Shown: positions 10,667-22,825, counted from the stretch's first letter. The stretch: 64,000 bases of DNA from Microglena sp. YARC (GCA_022414725.1 CM039462.1:42868060-42932059); one strand, 5' to 3'. Program-made: numbers and translations. The notes: generated by a model not told the origin, from the letters alone.

Positions 10667-11076
10667 CTAGGCAGAGGGTGAAAGCTTTGGGTGAGCAGCC
10701 TTGGGTGCCCTCTCTGAAAACAGCGTGCTTACGCAAGCTCTCGCAGGCAGGACCAGACGCCACAGCGTTCTGGATCTCGCGGGAGGTGACAGTGGCTTCT
10801 TGTTGTAGCGAGCCAGTCGAGCAGCCCTCGGGGAAGCGATCTTGTCGAAATATCATTGTGATGAAGGAGAGTGAGGATGGTGGATGCCCATGGACCTTGG
10901 AGCTGATGCCAACGTGTCAGGGTGGATTTACCTGCTTCAGCACCTTGTAATGAGATCTTGTAGGTCTCGCGTGGCTTTCGCCATGTTCTTTCCTGGGCCT
11001 TTCTTTTGCCCTCCGCGGGTCTGTGCGGGGGCAGCCTTGCTTGGACGGGAGCCTTCTCTGCAGCTTTCGGAGCCAT
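10667..11076 (-). CDS. Core histone H2B (with indels)
   Basis: H2B pairs with H2A in the nucleosome core. The minus strand starts MAPKAAEKAP at 11076, passes RETYKISL at the start of the histone fold, then TSREIQNAV (the alpha-3 region) and KHAV, and stops with TAG at 10667-10669. The reading frame shifts several times between these motifs, and the length of 410 nt is not a multiple of three. The recognisable words match the family well and no nonsense changes are seen apart from those caused by the shifts. This fits indel errors in the assembly better than an old pseudogene, though decay cannot be excluded. It is transcribed away from H2A with about 295 bp between the start codons. Confidence 0.8.
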
Positions 11077-11371
11077 TTTGATATTGATAACTAAGTGCGG
11101 AGCTGTAGTGTAGTACGCGACGTTCGCGTTATTATACGATTTTCGAGCGACCTGGTGACAGGACACGGATCAAGCAGGACCGCGACCACGTTTTCGAAAT
11201 TTCGAAAACGCCACTGACAGCTGGGATCAGCAGACCCGGGAGGGAGCACGCAGAGGAACGTAACATCGACGGATCAGCAGACTCGTGGACAGTGGGTATA
11301 GAAACGATATTATTGATTACATTCTAGTGAACCCATTACCCCAATCTACCTCACTACCAAACTTATCAGAA
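11077..11371. promoter_or_regulatory. Bidirectional H2B/H2A promoter
   Basis: The intergenic strip holds CGGATCAGCAGAC at 11270-11282, GGATCAGCAGACC at 11224-11236 and a looser CGGATCAAGCAGGACC at 11166-11180. The same element occurs in the H3/H4 promoter. A perfect 22-bp palindrome (half-site CGTTTTCGAAA) lies at 11189-11210, near the middle. TATA-like words are CGTATAAT on the minus strand at 11131-11138, 57 bp before the H2B start, and TATAGAAA at 11297-11304 before H2A. Confidence 0.65.
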
Positions 11372-11753
11372 ATGGCAGGCAAGACCGGTGGCGTGGAGGC
11401 AAGAGAGTCTGTGTCGCCGCAGCGCAAAGGCTGGACTCCAGTTCCCTGTGGGTCGTGTTGCCCGCTACCTGAAGAAGGGCAAGTACGCCGAGCGCGTTGG
11501 CGCCGGAGCCCCCGTATACCTGGCTGCTGTGCTCGAGTACCTTTGTGCTGAGGTGCTTGAGCTGGCCGGTAACGCCGCCCGCGACAACAAGAAGAGCAGG
11601 ATCGTCCCTCGCCACGTCCAGCTTGCCATCCGCAATGACGAGGAGCTGTCTAAGCTGCTGGGCTCCGTTACCATCGCCAACGGTGGTGTGCTGCCCAATA
11701 TCCACTCCGTGCTGCTCCCCAAGAAGTCTGCCAAGAAGGAGGCCGAGGCTTAA
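11372..11753 (+). CDS. Core histone H2A (one frameshift near the N-terminus)
   Basis: From codon 6 of the open frame starting at 11388 the protein is a canonical H2[31 protein letters not shown], then [12 protein letters not shown] and [15 protein letters not shown], with stop TAA at 11751. The natural start is ATG at 11372 (MAGKTGG), which is one base out of frame with the fold, so a single indel lies between about 11390 and 11425. There is no C-terminal SQ motif, so it is not H2A.X, and there are no H2A.Z features. A histone stem-loop 40 bp downstream marks it as replication-dependent. It is divergent from H2B. Confidence 0.92.
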
Positions 11754-11793
11754 GCTGCCTGGGCAGACTGCCCCTCCCAGAGCGCACACAAGC

Positions 11794-11809
11794 GGTGTTT
11801 CTAAACACC
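11794..11809 (+). terminator. Histone 3' stem-loop, H2A
   Basis: GGTGTTTCTAAACACC is a 6-bp stem with a 4-base loop and matches the histone mRNA stem-loop pattern. It lies 41 bp after the H2A stop codon. Confidence 0.9.
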
Positions 11810-13108
11810 ACCATCCACACATCGAATCGCTGCCTTGTCCAAGCACAGTGTTGTTTTTTTTGCGCGGAAGAATGTTCCAAGAAGCCAGAACCAGACTAAA
11901 CCAGTATGCTCTGGGTTTCTCACGGCCGAGATATCAGGCATGCTTGTACAAAACGAATTTGGCGTATAGTTAGCTCCCATGTTCACGAGTTGTTTACATG
12001 GGCACTGGTCAGTGTAAGGGGTCCCACCTCTAGGGGTAAAATTCCACACAGCACAAAATAGCTCCATCAATGTAGGCTGCTCTCGCCGGGGGAAGAGGGG
12101 TTGTTTTCAATTTTATTTCCCCCCTCCTTTTGTATGGAACTTCCACAATTCGAATTCCCGTCTGAATTGGACGCCGTATTGAATACATGTTGTCCAACAT
12201 GTATATATATGTTATCCAATCCGAGATCCAATCTCTCTAGATATGTAATATGTTATCCAATCTCTAGTTATCCTACGTAGTACATACCATACAATCACTG
12301 ATCGCACAACACGTAACCAAGTTGTCTATCAATCAATGCAACTCTTAAATATATATTAAGACACACCGACCGGCTGCTCCAAATGCAGTATACAAGGTAG
12401 AGAGTTATGGTGCATGTACTGGCCAGGCACACTGTGTGTCGCAGATGCACATTTTTAGTTCCGTGGGCCATCGCACACAAATTTCGAATTCGGTTCCATC
12501 TCGTGAAGCAGGTTTTTGAGTCCCCCAGTACCAGGGCCCAGAACAACCCTAGTACCGGTATGTTGTGATGTGATAATAGGTTGCCAAGGGAGCAGAGCGA
12601 GCCACGTGTGCTGACTTGCATTGAAGCGATGTTGAGGTAAATTGCAAAGAAGTTTAAAAATAATATTTACCACTGAAGTGCTCAGAAAGGAACTCCGACA
12701 AACAAACGTTCCATGTAGATCAACTATGGCAACATGGTATCATATTATTGAACACCAGTCCTACCTTCCTAAGAACAATGCATATTTGGATTAACTGTCC
12801 CACAAGCCAGCGTGCGTGACGCCCTAAGCACTACAGCTTGCGTGACGCCTTAAGCACTACAGCTTGCTCCGTCCGCACATCGTGAAGTTAAGAAATGGAC
12901 AGCTGAGGGACATGGACACATCGTTATAGTTCATTACGGCCTGTGTTTCATTCCGCATTCAGGAGTGTGTGTAAGTTCATCCTACCCACCACGCACGAGA
13001 CTTTTTTTGGCAGCCTGAGGGATAGACCACGTAAACAACAACACAAGGTGAGGGAAACATACGAGGAAGCAAAAAGCCCACTTGTCATGTAGTCTTTGTA
13101 GTGGTGGC
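11810..13108. other. Intergenic between histone pairs, no gene recognised
   Basis: About 1.3 kb between the two convergent histone 3' ends (H2A forward, H3 reverse). It contains a direct repeat of GCGTGACGCC, TAAGCACTACAGCTTG at 12807-12868 and an AT-rich stretch at 12170-12300 (GTTATCCAATC repeated). Open frames here are short and unlike known proteins. Confidence 0.6.
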
Positions 13109-13124
13109 GGTGTTGAAAAACACC
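13109..13124 (-). terminator. Histone 3' stem-loop, H3
   Basis: The minus strand reads GGTGTTTTTCAACACC, a clean 6-bp stem and 4-base loop, 44 bp after the H3 stop codon. Confidence 0.9.
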
Positions 13125-13167
13125 GTTTGTTTGCGTTTGCCGAAGTGGCAACTGGGCTCGACCTTTC

Positions 13168-13564
<397 letters not shown>

Positions 13565-13895
13565 AATGAAGGTTGGGTTGTTGGATCGAACGGTCTAGAA
13601 TGTGTAGATGTGGACAAGGAATTTATAAAGCTTCAAGGATCCAGGTTGGGGTTCAGAGGTCAACGTGCATCAATGTCGCGAGCTGAATTTTTTTTTTTTG
13701 TATGACATGGAACGGGAGCGCGGTCTGCTGATCCGCTTCCAGTCAGTCGGATCAGCGGGCCTGCACGACAGTAAAGTTCATCCGACTTCATCCCATTTAT
13801 CCCTATAAAATACATCGCTTGGCCTCACATTTCGTGCACAGCAATTTATCACCGGTTCTCTTCACCCCCGCCACACAAACTCAACTACACTGAAC
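13565..13895. promoter_or_regulatory. Bidirectional H3/H4 promoter
   Basis: GGTCTGCTGATCCG at 13722-13735 is the exact reverse complement of the CGGATCAGCAGACC element in the H2B/H2A promoter. CGGATCAGC at 13748-13756 makes a 9-bp inverted repeat with it. Both overlap the CGGATC core of the plant histone octamer. TATAAAA at 13804-13810 serves H4, and CTTTATAAAT on the minus strand at 13621-13630, 57 bp from the ATG, serves H3. Confidence 0.7.
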
Positions 13896-14201
13896 ATTCT
13901 GGACGCGGCAAAGGCGGTAAGGATAGGAAAGGGAGCGTCCAAGCGCCATCGCAAGGTCTTGGTGACAACATCCAGGTATCACCAAGCCTGCCATCCGCCG
14001 TTTGGCTCGCGTGGTGGTGTAAGCGTAATCAGCGGCCTCATCTATGAGGAGACCCGCGGTGTGCTCAAAGTCTTCCTGGAGAACGTCATCCGTGATGCTG
14101 TGACCTACACTGAACACGCTCGTCGTAAGACAGTAACTGCTCTTGATGTCGTCTACGCCCTCAAGCGCCAGGGTCGCACCCTGTACGGCTTTGGCGGATA
14201 A
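13896..14201 (+). CDS. Core histone H4 (start codon and N-terminal tail hit by indels)
   Basis: Sequence corresponding to SGRGKGGK begins just after 13896, but the expected ATG is ATTC, one base short. The tail and first helix shift frame several times (KRHRK at about 13948, then PAIRRLA in another frame). From about 14028 the frame is open and canonical: [56 protein letters not shown], stop TAA. The span is 306 nt against 312 expected. It pairs with H3 in the nucleosome tetramer and is divergent from it. Confidence 0.88.
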   Translation: MLDAAKAVRIGKGASKRHRKVLVTTSRYHQACHPPFGSRGGVSVISGLIYEETRGVLKVFLENVIRDAVTYTEHARRKTVTALDVVYALKRQGRTLYGFGG

Positions 14202-14251
14202 ATGCTCACCCCGAGCTTGGTCGAAGCTTGCACTTGCACACGATAACAAAA

Positions 14252-14267
14252 CGTGTTTTTAAACACC
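14252..14267 (+). terminator. Histone 3' stem-loop, H4
   Basis: CGTGTTTTTAAACACC, identical to the consensus apart from the first base, lies 50 bp after the H4 stop codon. Confidence 0.85.
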
Positions 14268-14269
14268 AC

Positions 14270-17200
14270 AGCCATGTTATTAATGTACCCCAGACTCGTT
14301 GTTGGCGGCCCCCCCTTTTCCGAAAGCCCCCCCCCCCGCCCCCATTGTCCCGTCGCGACCGAGATGAGGCCTGACATAATGACAGTCAGCCAACTGTATC
14401 GTAACTTACTGGCTTCCTCCATCGTTGCCACCTGTAGTTCCGGCTCACTCCGCCAATTGTTCACCACTCTCTATGCTCAATTCTCAGTCACCGGACTCTT
14501 CTTTCCATACCGTCTTGAATCGGCCTCGCAGGAACTAGGCGTCGATGGTTGTAACAAGTCTTATTCAAAGGATTTCAACCCAGGGGACAGCAGGAGGTCA
14601 TGTTGCAACTTTACTTCGTCACATGGCTCCAGTGCTGAGGCTGAATTCCTGGTTACCACATGAACTTGAACTTTGTTGCAGCAATTTGGCTGTAAAGTAA
14701 AGAACCAGGAAAAAATGTTACGTTACCTGTATGTGAAGATTGCTTTCTGAGCAAGTGGGAATGGGTCCTAATCTTGCCAAGCCTAATTATACACTGGGTT
14801 ATTTCAAACATTGTGCCTGATACAGATTTTTGAGGCCGAGGTATCTCTGTTGCATTGGGGGATGATTGGAAACAAGGATTCTGGCTCATGAAATGCATAA
14901 CATCTCAAAACGCAGATTTTGATGCACTCTTGAACAACCCTGATTGTAACTAGGGTTTTTCAGGATGACACCCCTAATCTGCTACTCGAGACGCAGCCCG
15001 CGGTTTCAAAAATCTGCTGTCTTAAGACGCAAACCGGTTTATATCAAAATCTCTGTCTGGGTTCCAACGAACTCCCCAAATTTGCGTGTCTGCGACTCAC
15101 CCGAGACCCTCCAGATGCAACGAGCCCTCCCAAGCAGGTAATACAAAGCGCGCGTTCCAGCAGCGGCAATGACACGCCCACTGCACGTTTCGCGCGGTTC
15201 TTTCAACCCCCTGTGCGCACAGCGTGCAGTTTTTGCGTTTTTTGTCACTACAAAGCGCCGACCAATTTGACGCTGGTCGCTTTAAAGCGTCTGACCCGAA
15301 TTTTGTCAAAATGTAGTGCCCTGTCCCCAAGTTGCTTCTGCGATGCAAGACGCATTGTTCTGAACATCCCTGATTAATGAACTACCCTGGCCGTAATCCG
15401 AAAACCTGTGAAGAGATTGAAATGCGCACCCATCCTATTTATTTAATGCGCACCCGTGCACCCATGGGTTTCTTAAGGTTGGAATATTTGACGTCGGAGC
15501 TACCAGTAGCTTGAATGCTTGATACAATACAAAATATAATTCTACAACTGTAAACGAAATACCCCACCTACCCACGGGCCCCTCCACACCCCAACAGATT
15601 GGGGTGCAGTGCAGATTTTCTGAGCTAGGTTGCGCTGATCAGCAGCATCGCTGTCCCCCCGGGAATTCAACATTTTGAACTTGCAAGACAGACGGATACG
15701 AGTACCTGGAGTTAGTGAAGTTGACCAACTCGACGCTCCCGAGACCACACCAATCAGTGGGCCAGTACTCATTTGAGAGTGCAAGGCCATTCGAACTGAA
15801 TCCTCGTTCCCGCTGTTTTTTGTAGCGAGGCGAACCCACCTCCTGGGGTACAATACCTTTCACAAAAAAACCAAGTTCACAACTACCGGGTAAAACAAAG
15901 TACAAAAACAGCAAGTGCATCCGACTACGAGATTGATGCAATTTTGAATCGCCCTCTGGGGCCTCGCAGCGGGCAGATTTCTGTTGTCGGGCCCCCTAAG
16001 GAGACAGACCTAGCGATACTACGCGAAATCGTCAAATCCTCACATCGTCACATCTTCACATCTTCAAATATTCCCAAGAACGCCGACGTCAAAATTGCCA
16101 GGTTAATCTGACTGGCCCCCTGAAATCTTGCCGACTCGTGTCTCGAACATTCCTCTGAAAAAGGTTGAGAGGGCGGGGGTTTTGGGAGCGGGAGGGAAAC
16201 GGGTCGCGACCCTCGGAGGGCACTCTTTCGCGTACGTATCTCAGGGTTGCGGACCTCGTGGACGCGGTGGCCCTGCCGTGAACGGGCCTGCAGCATGGCG
16301 ACGGTCTCCCCCCTCATTTTTTATCATTGTGTCGTTTCCCTCCTGTCTGTGGGCTCAGTTAGGGACCTGGAGCATGTCTACGATTCTCCCCCTTTGCAAG
16401 AATTCGCTTTCTTCGTGAATCTCGTAGCTCATTGCATCAGCGTATAAAAGCTTGACAAGGAAAATCTGCTCATTCGCACAACCGTATTCCTGCAGGTTGC
16501 GAAGTAGCAACTGTAGCCTCGGGAGTTGCTGCACCTGCCTCCATGAAACTTTCGGGAAGTCAGTGAGCTAATAAGTCCATTAGCCTTACAGCCACCAAGT
16601 TGAATAATAATGCCATGCCATGCTACATTGATTCTTCTTGACCCCCCCCACCCCCCAATATTAAATTGTACGGATAAGTAAGCAACTGCTTGTGCATCCA
16701 TCACCAAGGAGGCTGCCACTGCAACTGCCTTCCCGAACCCTGTCGTATGTGTAGTTGCGGCATTATTTACACCACAACCCTCCATTACTTACCTCGGGGG
16801 CCGACCCAGGGGACGGAAAGCCACTCCGGTCAACACGCGCACAATCTACCAATCCCGTCCTGCGTTAAAATCCAAAGTCCTTCATGCTAATCTATGGCTA
16901 TTTCCCTATAACTGTTCTACGCACAATCTTGTACAGACGCGCTTCAGTTCCCACGATAAGCTCAGTATGGTTCTCTTTCAAATTTTACGTGCGTCACACT
17001 GCAGCAACTCCCTGAACTACTATACCGTCGCCACAAACCTAAAAGAACAAAGCTCTCTGAACCCCTCGCGCGCCCCCCTTTACTATTCTTCAGTTGGCGT
17101 CAAAAGCACAATCAAAAATGTAGTACAAAATGTAAGGAGTACCTGCCCAAGACCACAATCATTACCGGTAACACAACCCAAATACCGGCTGTGATTATTT

Positions 17201-18073
17201 AAAGCTAAAACGACCAAATTCCTAAAAACAAAATCCTGCCAACCAGCAACTTTAGCAAGCGTCATGCGCTTTCCCTTCCATCCCCAACAAATTAAGGCTG
17301 ATTGCCGACTTTTATGCCGAGGCGGCCCTGTCTAGACACAGGATTTGATATCTGCTTTTGGATGTTGAATGTGGCTGGCTTAAATAGACAAATAATTCAT
17401 TTGAAAATCTTTGCGCCAAAGCATGACAGCATGTAACTTGAGCCAGTGATGTTGGCCTCAGTGTAAGTTTCATGCAGGTGTCACGTCCTCTTAAATCATA
17501 TTTTGAGGGTCCTTACATTGCAGGCGTGGATTCTGGGAACTTGATAAAACAGAGTTTGGCTCACGAATCTTTGATTGTGAAAAAACAGTTACGCCTCAGA
17601 CGTACATTGTGCAGTACCCTTGAAAAAGCTCTGCTTGCAGACTTTCAGGCAAGTAGTGAATTCGGCGCCCCTCAAGCCCGGTTTTATCGCCCCCCCGCCC
17701 CCCTCATCCCCTCATCTGACCCAGAGGGATCTGACCCTCAACGCACACCAGCCACGCAGCCCCCGTCGTGGACGACCACCCTGGACTGCGCTCCTCCCCC
17801 GCGACTCCTCCACCCGCACCTCCCGCATACTTCTTACCAGAGAGAGATTCTTACGCTCTTTCCTCCCCACCTCGCATCGACGCCTCGCGTCAGAGGATTC
17901 ACCCACCCTCCTCGTACCTCGCACTCTCTGCCGGGCACTCTCTGCCACACCCATCGGGATCACCCTCCAGGAACCAAACCCAACCCTGTCTTTCGTTCGT
18001 CGTGTACCTTTATCCCCTGCTTTCTTTTAAGTCCAACGCCTATTATCCATCGAACGGCAAATAGACGATCGCC
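14270..18073. other. Intergenic, no gene recognised
   Basis: About 3.8 kb of unique-looking sequence with a decayed DR3 copy near 14617-14690 and a DR4 copy at 15130-15340. Open frames at 15542-15941 (minus) and 17472-18086 (plus) are proline/serine-rich or unconserved in appearance; I could not connect either to a family. Confidence 0.55.
15130..15340 (+). repeat. Dispersed repeat DR4
   Basis: CACTGCACGTTTCGCGCGGT, CAACCCCCTGTG, CACTACAAAGCGC and GACCAATTTG recur in the same order at 57140-57312. A piece (CAAAATGTAGTACCCTGT) is also at about 45887. No open frame or terminal repeat is seen. Confidence 0.65.
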
Positions 18074-18294
18074 ATGCTACAATTAGGCAGCAAGAGCAGC
18101 TTGCTGCGAACCGTGCGAGAACCATGCATTCATTCAGCCCATTCGCCAGCCCCCCCATCATGGGAAAGGTCTAGGAATAGAATACAGCCACCGATAACTC
18201 TCGCCGTGGAGCAGGAGCAGGCCCCATCGGCAGAGACGGTAATTGTTGAGACTCTTTGTTTATTGACTCATTGCCACCTTTCATACTTGGAAAG

Positions 18295-18346
<52 letters not shown>

Positions 18347-18426
18347 TTACCCCCCCCCCCCCCCCCCCCCGCTCCCTGGCGCTCCGTGCCCCCCCCCCCC
18401 CCACACACTCCAGCACACCACACCTA

Positions 18427-18473
<47 letters not shown>

Positions 18474-19118
18474 ACACACACACCTACCCTCCCACCTTCC
18501 CCCAAATCGTGGTGTGGGAGGTATTGTCTTGGTCGACCACTTGCCTTGCCTGTGACCTTGGAAGGTCTATTCTCATGTTTGGACTTTATTCCGTGTGGTC
18601 GTGCTTGTGGCTGGAGGCGGGCATGTGAACTCTAGCTTTACACATAATGGACCCAAATAAATCTAGCATGTCCTCAGGAACTGACAAATAGCTCCTAAGG
18701 ATTGTCACACACACACACAACACCCAGCACCAGCACCAACACCAACACCAACACCAACACCAGCACCAACACCAACACCAACAGGAACCAGCAAAGGCCC
18801 CTAAGGGGAGGTCAGGTGCAAACACAAAGGGATCATCTTCCAAGCAGATGATTGATACACAGCCTCCGAGGGGTAAGTGGCTTATGTTGTGCATTGTGCA
18901 CAGAGGATGTGTGTGCATGGTATGTGTGGTGCTAGTGTGAAAGTCTAAGAAAAAAGAGGGGTGGTGAGGGCTTCCAAGGCAGATGATTGATACACAGCCT
19001 CCCAAGGGGTAAAGCCACTGGCATTAGCGGAGTGGCGGTGCTCACACTAGTGACTGTGCATGGATTGGATGGTGTGCATGGCTGTGCATGTTGGCAGATG
19101 TTACGTATGGTGCTTGGT

Positions 19119-19149
<31 letters not shown>

Positions 19150-22100
19150 GGTTGAGGCTTCCAAGCAGATGATTTATACACAGCCTCCAAGGGGTAAGCC
19201 ATTAAGGTGTTGTGTTGTGCCTAGGCGCCCTAGGGTACATGGAATGAACGTATGCAAGACAAAGGGCAAGCAGGGGGAGGCCTTCCAAGCAAGCTTCTCT
19301 GTGGTAAGCCGCTTAAGGTGTTGTGTTGTGGTGGGTACCTAGGGCCTAGGGTGCATGGTGTGAACGTGCCAAGACAAAGGGGCAGGCGGGCAAGGAGGGG
19401 GGGGGGCTTCCGTGGATCTACTAAGCTTACACTTGTGGCGGTAAAGAGCATATGAGCGGTCAGTAAATCAACTACCTCCTAAGTTCAGTCAAACTCCAGT
19501 GAGGAGACAAAGGGGGGACTTCCAAGCAGATGGTTGACACACAGCCTCTCTGGGAAAGGCTGCTTTTGAGGTTGTGTGATGCATAGTGCCCGATGCATGG
19601 AGTGGCCTATCGTCGATGTGTCATGGCGTGGATGTGAGGAGGCAAAGGGGACTTCCAAGCAAGATGGTTGACACACAGCCTCTCTGGGAAAGGCGCTTAT
19701 GGGGTTGTGTTGTGCATAGTTGCCAGGTGCATGGAGTGGATGGTGTTCATGCGTGATGTGAGGAGACAAAGGGGGGACTTCCAAGCTGATGGTTGACACA
19801 CAGCCTCTCTGGGAAAGGCTGCTTTTGAGGTTGTGTGATGCATAGTGCCCGGTGCATGGAGTGGATGGTGTGCATGGTGTTTATGTGAGGAGACAAAGGG
19901 GGGACTTCCAAGCAGATGGTTGACACACAGCCTCTCTGGAAGCTGCTTTTGAGGTTGTGTGATGGCATAGTGCCCGGTGCAGGAGTGGATGGTGTTCCAT
20001 GGCCGTGGATGTGAGGAGCAAAGGGGGACTTCCAAGCAGATGGTTGACACACAGCCTCTCTGGGAAAGGCTGCTTATGGGGTTGTGTTGTGCATAGTGCC
20101 AGGTGCATGGAGTGGATGGTGTGCATGGCGTGGATGTGAGGAGACAAAGGGGGGACTTCCAAGCTGATGGTTGACACACAGCCTCTCTGGGAAAGGCTGC
20201 TTATGGGGTTGTGTTGTGCATAGTGCCCGGTGCATGGAGTGGATGGTGTGCATGCGTGGATTTGAGGAGACAAAGGAATGGGACTTCCAAGCTGATCGGT
20301 TGACACACAGCCTCTCTGGGAAAGGCTGCTTATGGCGGGTGTTTGTTGCACAGTGCCAGGTGCATGGAGTGGATGGTGTTCATGGCGTGGATGTGAGGAG
20401 ACACAGGCGGGGCATCTTCCAAGCAGAATTTTGACACACAGCCTCCATGGGGAAGGCTGCTTTGTTATGTCGCTTTGTTATGCATAGTGCCCGGTGCATG
20501 GTGTGGATGTGAGGAGACAAAGGGGGTTTTCCAAGCAGAATTCTGACACACAGCCTCCCATGGAAGGGCTGCTTGTGGGGTTGTGTTGTGCAGTAGTGCA
20601 TGGTGAATGGCGGTGGTGTGCATGGTATGTATATGGCGTGTATGGTGTGCATGGCTATGTATGGCTGTGTATGGGTCGTGAATGGTGTGGATAGTGCACA
20701 TGATGTGCATGGTGTGGATGGTGTGCATGGTATGTATGGTGTGAATGGTGTGCATGGTGTGTATGGTGTGCATGGTATGTATGGTGTGGATGGTGTGGAT
20801 GGTGCGCATGGTGTGCATGGTATTATACTATGGATATCACTTGCCCTCCCCCCTTCAACCTACCCATACATCTGTAGGGAACGGCAACTAATATTAGTGT
20901 TTGAAAAATTAATATTAACTAACATTATTATAGTGTCACAATAATATTAGTTATCCAAATAAATTCAAAATTCTGGTGAGACGGCTCGTCAGTCTAATAT
21001 TAATTAACATTCGCTAATATTATTCAACTCACTATATAGAACCATCAATACCCATTAATACCATGAAATACCATCAATACCCATAAATCACCGTTAAATA
21101 CCATAAATACCATGAATACCATACAATAGCCATAATACGGAGATACCATAAACCATTAAATAAACCACAATACCTGAAGAAATACCATAATACCATACCA
21201 TAAATACCATAAATACCATGAATACCATAAATACCATAAATACCATAAATACCATAAATGAATAATACCATAAAACCATAAATACCATAAATACCATGAA
21301 TACCATAAATACCAGAATAAATACCATAAATATCATAAATACCATAAATACCATAAATACCATAAATACCATAAATACCATGAATACCATAAATACCATA
21401 AATACCATAAATACCATCAATACCATCAATACCATCAATACCATCAATACCATCAATACCATAAATACCATAAATACCATAATTACTATGCAATACCATA
21501 AATACCATGAATACCCATGAATACTATAAATACCATGAATACCATGAATACCATGAATACCATAAATACCATAAATATGTAAGAGGCACTCGTGACTTCT
21601 ACCATGATGAGATGAGGTTCCGTAACTGGTGTGCATGGTGTGCATGGTGTGTATGGTGTGCATGGTGTGCATGGTGTGCATGGTGTGTATAGTGTGCATG
21701 CGTGTCATGGTGTGCATAATGTGCATGGTGTGCAATTATTGTGCATGGTGGCATGGTGTTATACTATGAATATCACTTGACCTCACCCCCTCAACCTACC
21801 CATATATCTGTAACAGGCACACCATGCACACCATACATACACACACACATAACAGGCACACGATGCACACCATACACACACACACATATACAACTGTAAC
21901 AGACACTCGTGACTTCTACCCTGATGAGATGAGGTTTAAGCACACACATAAACACACATAAACACTCCATGTATGGTGGGTGGCACAGATACGCACACAT
22001 ACCTAAGCACACACATAAAGACACGTAAACACTCCGTGTATGGTGGGTGGCACAAATACGCGCACATATATAAGCACACACATAAATCTGTAATAGGCAC

Positions 22101-22617
22101 TCGTGACTTTTACCCATAAATACCATAAATACCATAAATCTGTTACAGGTACTTGTGACTTCTACCCTGATGTTATCACTGATGTATCACTTGATGTTAT
22201 CACTGATTCGTTATCACTGATGTTATCCACTGATGTTATCACGTGGGATGTTATCACAACGCGTCCAGTCAGAGCCTGCTGTCAATATTGTCCCATACAC
22301 TGTTCTCGTCTCTCCCCCCCCCCCCCCCCCCCCCAACACACATGCACCCTTTCCCCCCCCCCCCCTCTCTAACAGTGCACACAACACACACACACGCCAC
22401 ACACACACACACACACTCAAGCTACCCATACATCTGTAAACAGGCACTCGTGACTTCTACCCTGATGAGATGAGGTTCCGAAACTGGTTGTTTGGAGAGT
22501 TTGCAGCTGTTAGTGCAGCTTTTGGCTTTGAGCATTCGATGCGCCAGTGCTCGAGAGTGAGGAGGCTCTTCGTGCGCAAGCTGGCGAGAGATCACCGATC
22601 AGTTGTACAACTTTGAG
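18074..22617 (+). CDS. Unrecognised protein, gene B (5' part, exons 1-3)
   Basis: Three predicted exons join in phase: 18074-18238 (55 codons, phase 0), 18785-18872 (ends in phase 1) and 22444-22617. The first two encode a disordered S/P/K-rich stretch ending MIDTQPPRG. The third is folded in character: TRDFYPDEMRFRNWLFGEF, then AAVSAAFGFEHSMRQ, a basic RVRRLFVRK and LYNFE. A one-base shift occurs near 22590; the inverted fragment at 6838-6880 shows the unshifted form. I recognise no family. Exon 1 has no firm start evidence and the gene must continue to the right. Candidate later exons near 23590-23642 (acidic), 24148-24190 and 24541-24590 were seen but not joined. Both edges of the 3.6-kb second intron are heavily echoed. 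Confidence 0.45.
18294..18480 (+). repeat. Poly(C) tracts and (CA)n
   Basis: Two poly(C) runs of about 50 and 20 are separated by TTA, then comes a second shorter run and (CA)n of about 45 bp. They lie in intron 1 of gene B. A (CACCAA)n tract follows at 18722-18782 just before the exon 2 acceptor. Confidence 0.9.
18836..20570 (+). repeat. Donor-side echo array of gene B exon 2, about 13 copies
   Basis: The last roughly 38 bp of exon 2 (TTCCAAGCAGATGATTGATA, then CACAGCCTCC) with the following donor recur near 18975, 19158, 19280, 19519, 19652, 19779, 19907, 20028, 20157, 20286, 20415 and 20530, about 125 bp apart. The first copies keep GGGGTAAG; later ones have GGGAAAGGCTGC, a lost donor. 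The spacer is GTGCATGGTGTGGATG-type satellite and the copies vary by small indels. Confidence 0.9.
20570..20825 (+). repeat. TGTGCATGG / TGTGTATGG microsatellite
   Basis: Short units GGTGTGCAT, GGTGTGTAT and GGTGTGGAT are repeated and resume at 21625-21760 after an AT-rich block. Confidence 0.9.
21040..21580 (+). repeat. ATACCATAAA / ATACCATCA satellite
   Basis: Ten-base units ATACCATAAA, with ATACCATGA and ATACCATCA variants, run for about 540 bp with few interruptions. Long open frames on both strands here are repeat artefacts. Confidence 0.9.
21575..22443 (+). repeat. Acceptor-side echoes of gene B exon 3 (4 copies)
   Basis: Copies of the exon 3 start with its 3' splice site (AGGCACTCGTGACTTCTACC, then GATGAGATGAGG) occur near 21588, 21899, 22095 and 22148, before the real exon at 22444. 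They are separated by CATGGTGTGCATGG, CACACATAAACAC and TGATGTTATCACT repeats and a poly(C)/(CA)n tract at 22315-22425. Most copies keep the AG acceptor. Confidence 0.85.
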
Positions 22618-22659
22618 GTGAGAGCATAGGGACGGGTGGTTGTGGTGGGTTGGGTGGGT

Positions 22660-22825
22660 GGTTGTGAGGAGAGTTGCATGCTGTTAGTGCCAGCTATTTG
22701 GCGTCTTATCTAGAGCAATTCGGCGAGCACAAGCCGGATGCTCCAGGCTTGAGAGTGAGGAGCTCTTTTCGTGCGCAAGGCTGAGCCAGGAGATCACAAC
22801 TCGATCAAGTTGTTCAACCCGAGGT
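22660..22825 (+). pseudogene. Decayed copy of the end of gene B exon 3 with donor
   Basis: GTGAGGAGCTCTTTTCGTGC, AAGGCTGAGCCAGGAGATCA and CCCGAGGTAAGAG copy the last roughly 130 bp of exon 3 with many indels. This is a donor-side echo of exon 3. Confidence 0.7.

Noticed and set aside
17472..18086. 204-codon open frame
   Set aside because: It is proline/serine-rich with no domain and overlaps the better-supported exon 1 of gene B in another frame.
21074..21735. Minus-strand frames of 144 and 213 codons
   Set aside because: They are pure translations of the ATACCATAAA satellite with repeating Met-Val-Phe and Gly-Ile-Tyr.
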